DNA of 64,000 nucleotides from Cyclina sinensis (lineage: Eukaryota; Mollusca; Bivalvia; Venerida; Veneridae): positions 19,249,530 through 19,313,529 of the forward strand of contig JAAONU010000016.1 in assembly GCA_012932295.1 (NCBI GenBank), in the 5' to 3' direction. The notes beneath the pieces were generated by a model. That model made no database searches, was not told the DNA's origin, and saw only the letters and a list, made by a program, of their open reading frames with translations. Every line of letters begins with the position of its first letter. Within the stretch, counting starts at the first letter, position 1. A program made the translations under genes and the position numbers. Below are positions 1 through 30,590 of this stretch, piece by piece.

Positions 1-513
1 CTCATTGAGACGGAGTGCATTGCACTAGAACCATTACTCTGCACTTCATGATTTTGGAGTTATTCACCTTTGTTTAATTTTATTTTCTGGAGTATAACTC
101 CTGCATTATCAAATCTATTGACTTGAAACTTGATACATAGATAGGTCTTATTGAGACAGAGTGCAATGCACAGAAACCGTAACTCTGTACTTCATGATTT
201 TGGAGTAATGCCCCTTTGTTTAATTTTCTTGTCGAGAGCATAACTCCTACGTTATCAAAGCTATTGACTTGAAACTTCACAGGTGGATATATCTCTTTGA
301 GACGGAATGCAGGGCATAAGAACCGTCACTGTACACTTCATGATTTTGGAGTAAGTCCCCTTAGTTCAATTTATGTACTTGATGTTTGTCTGGACCATAC
401 TCCTACATTGTCAAAGCTATTGACATGAAACTTTATAGGTGGATAGATGTTATTGAAATAAATTGCTCAACTGATGGGTGTATTTTGCTATAGGCCTTGC
501 GGCACTCTTGTTT
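1..513 (+). repeat. 146-bp tandem array ending in a hairpin plus CTCTTGTTT (3' part of a hairpin-ended element)
   Basis: Three units of about 146 bp (TTGAGAC anchors at 5, 151 and 297) and a fourth divergent unit near 453 share the phrases CTTCATGATTTTGGAGT, TAACTCCT and CTATTGACTTGAAACTT. The array is cut by the window edge. It ends in GCC-TTGC-GGC followed by ACTCTTGTTT at about 494-513, the same end type as the elements at 3113-3745 and 51434-54418. Confidence 0.65.
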
Positions 514-3112
514 CATTTTACAAAAACCGTCCTGCCAAAACACATCTGTGCAGGTGTGTCGGCACACAAGTGGGAGTGGTTTACTTACAAATTTGTTCAT
601 TCCAAATAAGGAAACCAAGGAAGGAAGTGAAAGATCAAAATGGGAGGGGCAAACAAGTCGGATAGAGACTATGAAGTGAGTCAGTTAATGCTGCCAGGTC
701 CGTAAAAAATTATGCTTTTTATGATATTCACACTTCCTTGCTTCTAAATTACATAGATGATGTTTAATATTAGACACATATGACACAGAGAGTTGTAAAG
801 AATATTACACATGTAAGGTGGGACTTTTCTTGTGAAGGGAAGATAATACAATTTTGTAATTTTGTCATAGGGTTGAAAAGGTCAGTCCCGAGAATTTGGG
901 TGTCAAGACAGAGCCGCCTTAAATCGAATTTAGTGCCAAATAACAGGATTCTAGTGTAGATCAGCATTCTAAGATGTCCACTGATTTTAACAGCTTGTAG
1001 ACAAAAACTTCTACGAGACAAAATTTGTTGAATTATTGATAACATACAGAATGAGTAAAGCTGGTGGTTTAGCCTTCCACAAAATCTTCCGTTTGATAAA
1101 TGGATCATTTGTTTGGTGAAATATTATAGAAAGGATACAGGAGAATGCAGGAAATGGAGCTTTTCCGTGTTTTTTCTGGTACAGTGTTAAGGAAGGGCAA
1201 GTGTCAGCCATTTATGGCTGAAAATATATTACCTTGTGGCCAAAGATGTTGTATAACATAGCTTTCAAATGTACTTGAAATATAACTTTCTTGGCAGGAG
1301 GGACTTGATATAGACAATTGCGTTTGTCAACTGCAGGGAAGGTGTAAGTGACACATGTAATGGCTGAGTAAAAAGACAGAAACTACCTTTATTTTATTTC
1401 ACAATTTGTGGTAGAGAGGAGTTTGAGGAAATATTTCCTGTTGACAGATGAGAGCAGTTTTAGAAATACATACTTTTAAATTAACTTACATGGCAAAACA
1501 CAAGGTAGAAATGGCTTTTCTCCAGATTTTCTTCTGTTACTTATGAAATAACCAATGCTGTAGAAATTGCTTCTTATTTTATAATAAACATGACAAAACC
1601 CTGGTGAGTTAAAGCAGCCATTTTCTGTCTGATATGGATTTATTTGCGTAAAGTTTAAACTTTTCTCTTTCTTGTTGTTGTTTCTTGCTGTCGACATTGT
1701 TGGTAAAAATTGCCTTAACAGTTTTATTTATGTACTTAAAATTTAGAAACATAAAGTTTTACTGCTGAACTGAAGTACAACAGCTGGTGAATGTAAAATT
1801 TCCATAAGCAGATTTAGAAAATTACCATGGGTACAGTATTGTGCTCTGCTGAACGCATGCTTTAGGTATTTTTATGATGTTCTGCTCTCATAGGGACAGT
1901 TTCAGTGACAGTTTATTCAATAATTGTTACTTTATGCCAGACTGGTTCTATACCATTATCTTGTTCTGCTGCAGGCAATCATTGGGTGGCTTCAGGCCTT
2001 GTTTTTTTCTGCTATTTGTATTAGTGTGTAAGAATGCAGTTTTCGGTTTTCATTGCTCCTTTAAAAGCAACAGAACTTGAAAACAATTACTGGAGGAATG
2101 ACAGTATGAAATAAATCATTATTGGTATATTTAAAATTAATTGAATAAATCCCATTATATAAAAAAAAATGAATTGCTCCTTACATGATGAAATAATATG
2201 AGTGATTCATATTTCTTAACATAATGTGTGTTCATAGCCACTGTTCGAAAAGTGTCTCAATGAAATGTTTTGAACATGACAGTTTAGGTACATGTAGTAG
2301 ATTATTAAAAAATGGTGAATTATGCTGCTCTCCCAAAGAGGGAGTGAATTGTATGCTCTTCTTGAATGGACAAAATAGAGCTTAAACTGTCAATAGCTGT
2401 GTAAAATCTAAGCATTGATTTTTTTTCTGGCATATTTTAACTTAATTTGGTCATAATGAGTCTGTATACCTGCCATACGACCTGGATCATCCGGGATTGT
2501 CCCGGAAATCAGGTGTTCATCTCGAAGAGAGGTAAAAGATACCCAATGTCCCAGAAAACATGAAAAACACACAAACCTTTGATCAGACCATTCAAATTTT
2601 TGACACACCGCTAATCCTTTAATTAGTTGTGATGATAACAGGCTCCGAATACTTTGCGTGTCATAAATAGACAATATGCAAAATCTTTTATCAATTTATT
2701 GATATGTGGTGTGTTATTTGTAACACATTTGCACCTTATAATGGCTGTCACCAGTAATTGTTGGTTTTAATAGAGACACCTCTTAAAATTAATTTTTACA
2801 CACGTGTGCCGGCTCTGCAGACAAAGACTTAGATCAAAGTGATTTAAACTGAGTTTTTCACATATCTATTATATCATATATACAAAGAAAATGTTAAATT
2901 TAAAAGAATTTTTTCCATGAGTTCGCAACATTTTCTTTAGAGTAAGTGCTTGAACTCCTAACTTTGATGTGCTGTGCTTTAGATTTCAAAATGTCCAAGT
3001 GTCGGGCTGATTTCTCTGCAAAACTGAAGCAGCAATAAAAAGTTAAGGTTTAATCTTCTTAATAACTTTGGATGACCAAATTTGTTAAATGTTTGTAGCT
3101 TCTAACTTTTTA
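514..3112. other. No gene recognised
   Basis: The stretch is AT-rich DNA with only short chance reading frames. A phrase near 2480-2520 (GGGATTGTCCCGG on plus) is locally palindromic. Two T or A runs (near 2161 and 2420) are the only other notable feature. It may be an intron or 5' flank of DNAAF9. Confidence 0.4.
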
Positions 3113-3745
3113 TATGTCCGAAGGGGGCATATTATGTTATAGTCTAGGGCGTCTGTCCGTCCCTCCATCTGCCGTCTGTCCGTCTGTCCATTAGCAATTT
3201 GGTTTCCAGAGGATAACTTGAGTACTGTTTGGCCTAAAGTGTTTTACCTTCATGTTGCCCACATTGAGTGGATGACCCCCATTGATTTTTGGGTCAGTAG
3301 CTGAAAGGTCAAGGTCACATAGACCTTAACATTAAAAACCTTTTCCACCATGTAACTTGACAATCATTTGTTATAGAGACTTCAAAATTTATATCATGAT
3401 TGTACACATTGAGTGGATGACCCCTATACATTGAGTGGATGACCCCTATACATCAGGATGTCAAGGTCAAGGTCACAGTGACCTAAATGTTTAGAATCAT
3501 TTACACTCTGTAACTCGACAACCATTTTTCATAGACACTTCAAAAAATTAATATAATGGTTGCACACATTAAGTGAATGACCCCTATTGATTTTGGAGTC
3601 AGTAGGTCAAAGGTAAAAATTCAAAATTTAAAGCAAATCATTTAATTTTAAAGCCTAAGGTTTCCTCCCTTATATCACAAATGCATCTTACTTAGAAAAA
3701 ACACCCTTTGGGGATATAATGCTCCACCGAGCGGTGCTCTTGTTT
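3113..3745 (+). mobile_element. Hairpin-ended non-autonomous element with internal repeats
   Basis: The element opens with TATGTCCGAAGGGGGCATA, an imperfect hairpin, followed by GTCCGTCC-type CT/GT-rich repeats. Inside are repeats of ACATTGAGTGGATGACCCC and GGTCAAGGTCACA. It closes with GAGC-GGT-GCTC followed by TTGTTT (3729-3745). No coding capacity is seen. Similar sequences are frequent in bivalve genomes. Confidence 0.65.
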
Positions 3746-5219
3746 AATTTGTGATGGCATATGCAGATTTTTTATGACCAAATTTTTGTCAATGTCAACA
3801 GCAGAGCTGACAAAAACAAATTTCCTTTGTATACTGTGATGCAAATTTCAAAATCATTGAAAGCTAAACCCTTTTTTGATGATTTTACTAGCAAAGGGGA
3901 ATGGTGCGAAGTGACATCATCGATAGTTACATCATTAATTTTGATAGTTAATAGATCTTGTTACAATTTTAAATGCATTTATGAAATAAAGTATGTGTGC
4001 ATAAGAGTCTTTCATTTTTTTGTCATTACAGGTACATATGTTTTTAAAACCAGAATAAAAAGTTCTCAGACTGATAGTACTGATTTTTGTTTGAAATCAT
4101 GTGCCAGACTTTTCCTGCCAAAATCAATTTCCCTTCAAATTATGAATACTGACAATGGTAGACCATGAAAAGTATGTGCAGAGTATAGAGTTAGATGTGG
4201 TGGAAAATTGGCAAATGTCCTGTAAAATTTTACTTCGAAATCTCAGAAATGCCCTGAAAATTGTGGCAGGTATGTGAGTCAGTACTGCAATTCTTCTTAT
4301 TATTTTTTGGTCAAAATGAGTGAGAGTTGCAGTTCTTGTGCAGTGAAAAAAATGCCGCATTTGCATTGTGAAAGGAAGAAACTGAACTTTAAATGTCTGC
4401 AGCGATCGATTCCTTTACACCACCTACCACAACAGTGCAGTGGGAAGTGTCTTGATTGTGTGAAATCATGTTCCAGTGAGTTCAAAAGTGTTTTGTCTGT
4501 CCTGAATTGTCTGAAGGTGGCATATAATCTTTTCGAACACACAACAGTAACAATGATATATGACCGACGACACGGGAAAATTGGCACACGGACAATAATT
4601 TGTTTTACTACTGAAATAAACTGAATTTTAAATCAGCAAAAAACGACAACTTTCTCATCCTCTACGAAAACAAAGTTAAAGTAAAAATTTGATAGCCTGA
4701 ATAATGCCTTCCTTAAAAAATGCCTGTTTTCTTTCAATTTAATGATGACCATTACCATAGTAACATTTTTCAAAGACAGTTCTTTCTTATGTAAAAATGA
4801 TGTTACCTGAATAAAACACGAAGTTGAATGATAACAATAATAATTTATAAAAAACGTGGGATACCTTGAAAAGTTATAGAATTTTACAGTGAAATAGCTA
4901 AAATTTAAGTTTTCAAAATCTGCTGTATCTATTTACTGCCAAAAGGAACTTAGTTAGAATCTGAGGTCAAGTTAGGGTATGTGATGTCATTTTAATAAAT
5001 ATGAATTTTGCACGTCATGTTCCTCTTTAACATGATAGTATATCGTATCTGTTCTATGCAGGAAGCTCAAACTTTCAGACAATAATCCTTGGATATATTT
5101 TGGTCAAACTAAGTAAAAATGTCAGTTTCCCAAAGTTATGTCTGTGTGCCCTTTTTCCTGTGTCTTTGGTCATATATTGTAGTTCACCTTTAAATTTATA
5201 CTAGGCTTAGTACCAGAAA
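3746..5219. other. No gene recognised
   Basis: Two chance ORFs (3761-4168 and 4274-4624 on plus) have low-complexity composition and no recognisable domain, and I do not call them genes. The rest is AT-rich DNA with no clear repeat. Confidence 0.4.
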
Positions 5220-5345
5220 CTTTTTTATGCCCCCTGGAGTGAGAATAATGTTTTTAGTTTGTCTGTGTGTTTGTCACAAAACATTAACCTTTTTGAGGCC
5301 TTGCTGGGGGCATGCCATGTTCATTCGAACTTAGGGCTTGTTTTA
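5220..5345 (+). mobile_element. Fragment of a TATGCCCCC-type element
   Basis: TTTTTTATGCCCCCTGGAG at 5222 is followed by TTTAGTTTGTCTGTGTGTTT and then GGGGGCATGCC at 5307, then CTTGTTTTA near 5338. The same opening recurs at about 28760. It is a short, decayed copy of the hairpin-ended family. Confidence 0.45.
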
Positions 5346-6101
5346 TTTTGCTTTTGTGACCAGACATTGTTGAACAACTTGCCTATTCATGACCTGATCT
5401 GATTATCATCCATATAATGTTAAATATTAAGTCAGTAAAATTCCAGTGAAACTGCATATAAACTATAATTATTTCCATTTCAGAAGTAAAACAAGAGTAC
5501 ACAAATCGTAAAGGGAGCAACAAGAACACTAGTAATTGATAGAATACAAAGCCAGAACATTTTAATTGCATAATATTTCTATGATATGAAATATGGTGAA
5601 CATAAGTAGTGCGTCTGAAACCATCTGAACATTATACCCATAATGTATTGCTGACGATTGTCTCAGTCCTTTGGGAGTAGGGGTTTAACTGTTTATGACA
5701 TTAGAAAGCTTTTTATGGCATAATGTCATAGATAGAAGTACAAGCAGTTTAGTTAATCTGTCTTTCCCAGGGGAGAATTTGCCATTTACATAATAACCAG
5801 CCGATCTAATGAACGAATGAATTGTTGTGCTATAATGGCTTGTGGTTTGCAATTTGTGCTTAAGCTTCTCCTGTCAGACAAGTATCAGTTGGGGAAATGA
5901 GGGATCAAAATGTCCACAAGTATCTTTGTTGTTGTTGTTGTTTTTTGTGTTTTTTTTAAAATGTACAAAATATATTCAGTGCCTTGTTTTCATCTGTTTT
6001 ACTTGTTTTCGTTTTAGAACTTTTTCCCTTAAAATCATTTCAGCAGAGCATTTAATAGCATTTTTATTTGTCCCCTTTGGATGAATATTTTTCATTTTAT
6101 C

Positions 6102-6522
6102 TTAAAGCGACTGACTCACAGACGATGATAAAAAGAAAATGTTTATACATCTTGAAATTCTTGCTGTAATCGTGAAGAAGATTTCTCAACTAAGTTACTG
6201 ACTCAGTTTTTGTGAAAGAAAAACATCAAAATATAAAGTTTTACACACTTTTATCGGTTAAAAATTTTAGATATTTTAGTTATAAGATTAATTTTGAGGC
6301 AATCAAATAACGAGACGTCGTGGCTCAGTGGACTAAGTCGTCGCTCTACATTTTACTGACCGAAAGGTCGTGGGTTCGAATCCTGGTTAAGTCAAAACAT
6401 TTTTTTTCAGTTTTCATGGTGTATAGAAGCTTAATATTATATTTTTTCCATGGTATATTAAATCCTCTTAAATTTGAAACAATAAAAAATTTCAGCAAAA
6501 TTTTGTGAGTCGGTCGCTTTAA
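6102..6522 (+). mobile_element. 421-bp MITE carrying an internal tRNA-like sequence
   Basis: Ends are inverted repeats: TTAAAGCGACTGACTCACA at 6102 and TGTGAGTCGGTCGCTTTAA at 6504-6522. Both ends carry TTAA, which may be target or terminus. It has no coding capacity. Inside, at 6313-6393, is a tRNA-like segment in plus orientation. A second copy, with the tRNA-like part on the minus strand, lies at 44283-44691. Confidence 0.7.
6313..6393 (+). tRNA. tRNA-Leu-like sequence inside a MITE (probably not a functional tRNA)
   Basis: It shows a consensus A box (TGGCTCAGTGG, 6320-6330) and B box (GGTTCGAATCC, 6373-6383). A variable-arm hairpin GACC-GAAA-GGTC precedes the B box, as in Leu or Ser tRNAs. 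Pairing of the T stem is imperfect and the acceptor stem does not close, so it is probably a tRNA-derived Pol III box segment of the element. Confidence 0.5.
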
Positions 6523-8221
6523 GGCACACCAGTCTAATAATTTGCTAATCAAATTTTTTTTTTGATTGTTCAAAGCGAGCAAGCAAATAACATATCAAAA
6601 ATTGATTTTACATTTCTGAATATACCAAACTATGTATAATTTTTAAGCCAAACAAATAAAGATTACCATACGATGAAATAAAGCCCAAGTAGTTTATTAT
6701 ATCAGCATCATGGAAACATAAATGTTTTACACTATTGAATATATTCTTACAGACATAAATTATTTTACATAGGGAATAATACAATCTTTAGGAAAGTCAT
6801 TGTATTATAAATTCAGACTGATCCCCATGTAAATGGTGTTTAAGCTTTGCAGAGCTTAAACAAAGAATTGCTTACTGCCTCTGTCCTAATTGTTTTCATA
6901 TAAAGATCAGTTATAGCTTTCCTGTTTTTTTAATGATAGACCAAAAGAAAGTCCTAAAAGAAACAAACTTCTGGCATAGACAGACATGATGATCAACATG
7001 GAATCAAAGCACTTGAACACATTAAATTTTGAAACCAGATTTTATAATTGTGCTAGAACTAACAACTTTTTCTATAAGAATTTTTTACCCAAATGGAGAT
7101 ATTGCCAGCACACATTTCATTATTTCCTAAGGTTGCATTTAATAATCTTGACTAGTTCTGAGTTCTGTGCTGCTTTGCATGCTCGTCAGATCATTCTTTC
7201 AGCATAAACTTCCAAGAAAAGATATCATGTTTGTCCTCGGAAGCTTTTAGGAAAATGTCAACAAATGTAACCTTTTTAAACCGTCCAGTAGCATTTGGCT
7301 TCACAAGTGCCACCATAATGGAAACAGATATAATTCTACCATTCCTTATTCCTCTTTATGCATGAGCAATTTTAGTGGTTACAAGAAAACTGTAAACATT
7401 ATTCATTATTCGTTATTTAAGCAGCAATTCTAATGAACAAGTCTTCAAATTTGCAAGGCCTTATGACAAAATTTCTCACTGTTTCTCTTTGTTGATTTCA
7501 AAGGAGGTTGAACCTTACTGAAATTGCATAAACATGTAAACAAGTCAGCAGAATGAGCACTTTGAGCATTGATTGAAGAGACTTTAAAATAATTCTTGGT
7601 TGGCTTAGAAATAATTCCTGTTTCTCATAGAATTGATTTGTTTATCCATTTCCTCAACAAACACAACAACTCAATGTTATGCTCAATACTTCTTATAAAT
7701 GATGATAGAAACACAACATAACACAGTAGAATCAAAGCACTGAAGCTGTTGAGGAAGTAGTTGGGTAATTAAAAAATTATATAGCTGGGAAGAATGCCCT
7801 TTTCCAGCATGTATTAGAGTTTTACATTTTCTTATTTTTATTCATATTATACCAACATTCTTTGCATGACCAGTGCTATTTAGATTTCAGAAACTATTTT
7901 CTCTTTTCCATTAATTACAGACTTCTCAATATAAAATTGGGTGAAATTATACCCTTATTTGGAAAATTAACTCTTGAATTGTAAATCTATTATTCATAAT
8001 GTAAGGCAAGAAAATAGACTTAGGAGACTAAAAGGTCGTGTTGACTTTCTGCTTTATTTTCTTGTTCTGAAACCAAAATACGAAAAACGACCATAAAGGA
8101 TAGGAAATTAACATTTATTTTAGTTGTTGGATTGAGAAACAATACACTGCTTCTAAAATCCAATTGAGATAGTTCTATTATTGACTTTTAACTTATTCTG
8201 AAACCAAAAAATAGAGATAGT
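6523..8221. other. No gene recognised
   Basis: This is AT-rich DNA with no convincing exon, tandem repeat or mobile-element end. The ORF at 6986-7207 has no domain-like features. Confidence 0.4.

Positions 8222-8252
<31 letters not shown>
8222..8252 (+). repeat. Homopolymer run of 31 G
   Basis: An uninterrupted run of 31 guanines stands in AT-rich DNA. It could form G-quadruplexes. Its length should be treated as approximate because such runs are poorly resolved by sequencing. Confidence 0.9.
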
Positions 8253-9211
8253 CGAGTTGTCTTGAATATAGGAAAAAGTAGGAAACAGTAAGTATCATAA
8301 TTAACGAAGGCTCGGTGTGGAAATTTAAATGATGTTAGTTCTGTAATGGATATTGATGCACAAAATTATTCCAGAGGTTTCCATTTGTTATGCAATACCA
8401 GAAGACCTAATTGGTGGTAGAAATATTAGGATGTAAAAAGCTTTGACATTTTCTTGAATTCTGTTACATTCTAATTTTCTGTGAGTGCTGGATTGCCAGG
8501 TTTTAATTTAAGTTCGTCAGGGAACAGAACTGAACCTGTCATTTTCCAAAAGCTGCAACATCATAAGGTTTCGGCTGGGAATATTTTTTATGATATCACT
8601 TTCTTTTTAGAAGAATGTACTTGGAGGATAGAAGATTATTTAAAGTACATTATTTCAATTTGTTGTGATTTTCTCTGTCATGGCCAGACTGTTCTCATGA
8701 ACTCATGAAGTTAGGTCAACCTTTAACCTGTAGGTCCACTGTACCTTAACAATAGGCTATGAACTATTTCGATTGGCTTGGTATTCAATAAGCTTAAAAT
8801 TCCCTCACACTTCAGCCATTATCCCTAAGTACAGCTTAACTGATACAAGTTGGTCATCTTGTTCCGGTATGACAATGACCAAACTCCCACTTGAATTCCA
8901 ATATGATGACCAACCCCTAGTATTGATTACCAATACAACCCATTTGCTTGTTTCAATTCTAAGTGATTTATTTTTGAAGAGTAGTTATGAGTCATTCATT
9001 GGTCACCAGAAATATAATTCCATGACTGGACTTTCCTGTTTCTATTTAATGAAAAAATCAATATTTTTTCCCAATTACTGTCACTGACTAATTTTTCAGT
9101 CAAATTGATATCTTCTTGTAGTCTTGTTTCAGTATAAAGACATTTCAGTTCTATCCAACAAAATTAATAGCAGTTCTAGTCAGCTCACAACCTAAAAATA
9201 CCTGGCAAACC
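8253..9211. other. No gene recognised
   Basis: Two open frames (8481-8708 and 8773-9087 on plus) lack any motif I recognise and are not flanked by good splice sites in a coding phase. I regard them as chance. They are the best places to look again for a missing upstream DNAAF9 exon. Confidence 0.35.
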
Positions 9212-9600
9212 TTTGTTTGCAGAGGTATAAAAGAGTCACTTATGGTTGGTCAGTCAGTCAGTGGGTCAGTCCATTGCAGAAATCTTGTGACACAAACTAC
9301 TTCTACATTTCTTGGACTATCAGTTTGAAACTTGGTGTGAATGTTCACCCAAAAGAGTAGCTGCACTTGACATTTTTTTCTTGCACACTTATGCCAGCTC
9401 TGATGTTTTACAGCCCATCACAGCAAAATCTTGTGGTGTGAACTACATCCACATTTCTTAGTAGGACTACTGATTTAAAACTTGGTATGCAAGATCACCA
9501 ATAAGTGTAGGTATGTGTTTTACAGCCCATCTTTGCAAAATCTTGTGACACGAAATATTTCCTCATTTCTAGGACTATCCCCTTTTCCTCTGACTAGGCA
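9212..9600 (+). repeat. Short tandem block of a dispersed repeat
   Basis: Three related segments start near 9281, 9426 and 9537, each with AATCTTGTG, a TTTCTNGGACTA-like phrase and, in the first two, AAACTTGGTRTG. They are preceded by GGTCAGTCAGTCAGTGGGTCAG. This resembles the core arrays of the hairpin-ended bivalve elements, but the ends are not clear. Confidence 0.45.
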
Positions 9601-10089
9601 TTATTTCAGGGGTATTAATCACATTCAGTGATAGCTCTAGTTTATTTACTGACTTTACTTTTGAAGAAGGATTTCTCAACAAATTTATATTTACTTACTT
9701 GTAAGGTCTGCAAAAACTGGTTTGAAATTTGAGTGTTAATTTCATAATAATCCTACTGGTGATGCAATTTAAGTTTCAAGTTATAGAGGACTCCATTATA
9801 CAGATTTATGGAATGTTATACATAGTTTTTCTTAAATTTACGAGTTGAGTCTGTGATTGAAAACAACTTTCCATTTTAGTTAGGACAAGTTGTACCAAAG
9901 CATTGGTTGTGACTTGTTTTAGATGTATTTTTATAGTGCGAAAGTTATTTACTGATGTAAATGTGTCCACTAACATCTTGCCTCTTTGAATATGGCATAT
10001 ACACAATTGTTTAACTTGAAATTAAGAAGATGATGATTTAAGTTTAGGTTTCAGTTTCATTTTGTTGGTGGAAGCTATAAGTAAAGATG

Positions 10090-10560
10090 GGTGACAGGTG
10101 TTTTCAGGTATTTGGCCTGAGTGTAAGTTTAATTTGTGACTGACTTAGGCTGCTGGGTGACAGTAGTATTTAGTCATTTTGCCCCTGTTAATATGTGATT
10201 GAAAAAGGCTGATGGGTGACAGGAGTATTCATTTGCTTGACCACTGTTGATTTGTGACTGACAAAGACAGATGACAGCAGTAGTATTCAGGCATTTGGCC
10301 ACTGTTGGTTTGTGACTGAAAAAGACAGATGACAGCAGCAGTATTCAGGCATTTGGCCACTGCTGGTTTGTGACTGACAAAGGCAGATGGCAGCAGTAGT
10401 ATTCAGGCATTTGGCCACTGTTGATTTGTGACTGACAAAGGCAGATGGCAGCAGTAGTATTCAGGCATTTGACCATTGTTGATTTGTGACTGACAAAGGC
10501 AGATGGCAAAAGTAGTAATCAGGCATTTGGCCACTGTTGGTTTGTGACTGACTTAGGCTG
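10090..10560 (+). repeat. 58-bp minisatellite, about 8 units
   Basis: Units share GGCATTTGGCCACTGTTG and TTTGTGACTGACAAAGGCAG. The GACAG/GGCAG anchor recurs at 10266, 10324, 10382, 10440 and 10498, exactly 58 bases apart. Outer units are more diverged. It lies about 400 bases before the first recognised DNAAF9 exon. Confidence 0.85.
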
Positions 10561-10957
10561 ATGGCTGCTGACAATACAGTTCAGGCATAGTTTATTCGTG
10601 ACTGACATAGACTGATGAATTTAGGCTGTTTAGGCTTTTGGCTTATACATTTCATACATAGCATTTATAGGCTGATACAGTTGGCATGATTTGGGCATTT
10701 GGCCACTGTTAATAGGTGAAAAGGCATAAAGAAACATTGACATCTTACAGCTGCATAGTGCTTACAAATCAATAGCAAAATCCCATTTTAATGTGTATAA
10801 AGGCATATCAGTTTATAAACTGTTTAAGAGCTTAAAGAGTCTAAAAGCTGTCTAGTTCTTGAACAGCTATAAGCTCTAAGTATTCTGCTATAAACCCAGT
10901 CATTGTACTGAGATTTTACAGGTGTGTTGCATAAACTGTTTACTTTTCTATTTTTAG

Positions 10958-29133
<18,176 letters not shown>

Positions 29134-30361
29134 AGAATCTCAATAGACTGGTTCCCAGCAAGGGAAATGAGCAAGTGACAGACATTGTTAGGTCCCAGCA
29201 AGGATAGTTTGGAAGTACAGTGTAGACCTATGGCTGGTACTTTGTTGCAGATTTTACTTAAAATTTACTTGTAATTGAAATTTTCTTTGAGATACTCATA
29301 CAGTACAGCTGTTAAGCTTCAAGTGTTTTAAGAATATACTAGTAAATGTAAATGTAAAATTTTTATCACAGATCTGGTAAATTTGGCTTATTTTATAATT
29401 TTTATGTCATCATAGAACCCTTAGTAGAATTCTTGGAATGGTTTGAAAATAATCACTTTGATTTCTCTTCAGGTTTTAGGGTATTTTGAGGGCTCAGTGC
29501 TAAACCGTTGTATTCATTTATTTTATAAATAGTTACAATAGTTGTTCTTAGCCCTCAATATTCTGACTCGTAAGTATTTGTCTGCAACTCTGTATGTTAA
29601 TTGCTGAAATGAACATTTCATGGATCACCTAACAAGTTGCAGGTAATAATGTAGGAATGATGATAATTATGGGGATTTTTAGTGTTCTGAGGGTGGAATG
29701 TTCATGTTAATGTGATAAAAATCTGCTGCTACAGGCTTTTGGTCCCAATATACAACTAGGTTTTAAGTAACATATTTGTTCTGTATTCATTTACTGTCAA
29801 AATTTTACCTTTACATATCTGTGATACAATGTATAATTCCATCCATGTTTCCTTGAACTGTTTGTTTTATTGATCTGATGTTTTCTGCAGGATCTCACTT
29901 CCAGTGTTACCATATTGTGGTATCTGTGTAAACTGAATTTCGATGTATTTAGTTAATATTTATGGTGTAAAATTGCTCGTGAAAGACGAGACCTGTTCAA
30001 GATTCCTGAATTTCAAAACTGTTATTTTTTTCTAACAATATTTTAGCCTTCATGTATCATTCAAATGATCTGTATGCTTTCCATTCTGTTTTGAGCTAAG
30101 TTTAGAAATACTAATTTTTGAAGCAGGAGAACAACTTTGTGACAAATGAAAGTGTTCAGTGCATAATGTTAGTGTTTTTTGTTTAAACATATTTTGTAAA
30201 TTTGTTTGCAGTCATGTTAAAAGTTGCTCATTATTAAAGCTTTGGCTGAAGAAAATTCGTTTTTTTTCTTATAAACTTTTGTTCACCAAGGTAAGTTTAG
30301 CATCCAGATCATTTTTTTGGGGCTCCAACCCTAACTCTATAAATGGTCAGGGATGGATGTT

Positions 30362-30590
30362 GTTTCATTAGCACAGTGGCTTGCTCACCCACCTCCCACC
30401 AATACGATCAAGGTTTGATCTGGGAACTATGTGAATCCCTAGTTGGTCATCTAATTGGACAGGTGGGTTTTCTCCTAGTACTTTAGTTTCATCTAACAGT
30501 AGGCTACCATACACAGACATCTACAAAGTTGGTCTGGAAAGGATTGTGGCTTACTTTGTTAGCTTGAACTTTGCCAACTTTAAATGAAAG
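30362..30590 (+). mobile_element. Decayed tRNA-derived SINE between DNAAF9 and DENND10
   Basis: An A-box-like TTAGCACAGTGGCTTGC (30368) and B-box-like AAGGTTTGATCTGGG (30410) are followed by GGTGGGTTTTCTCCTAGTAC (30462-30481), a phrase that recurs in SINE bodies of many invertebrates, and CTACAAAGTTGG. The copy is degraded. A TTTATT at 30593-30598 could be the minus-strand DENND10 polyadenylation signal. Confidence 0.5.

Noticed and set aside
3761..4168. 135-codon ORF, the longest in the left part
   Set aside because: Composition is AT-driven, with no domain, no splice-compatible neighbours and no similarity to the missing DNAAF9 N-terminus that I can recognise.
6313..6393. A genuine nuclear tRNA-Leu gene
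   Set aside because: A and B boxes are good, but the acceptor stem does not close and the T stem is mismatched; it sits inside a MITE with a second decayed copy.
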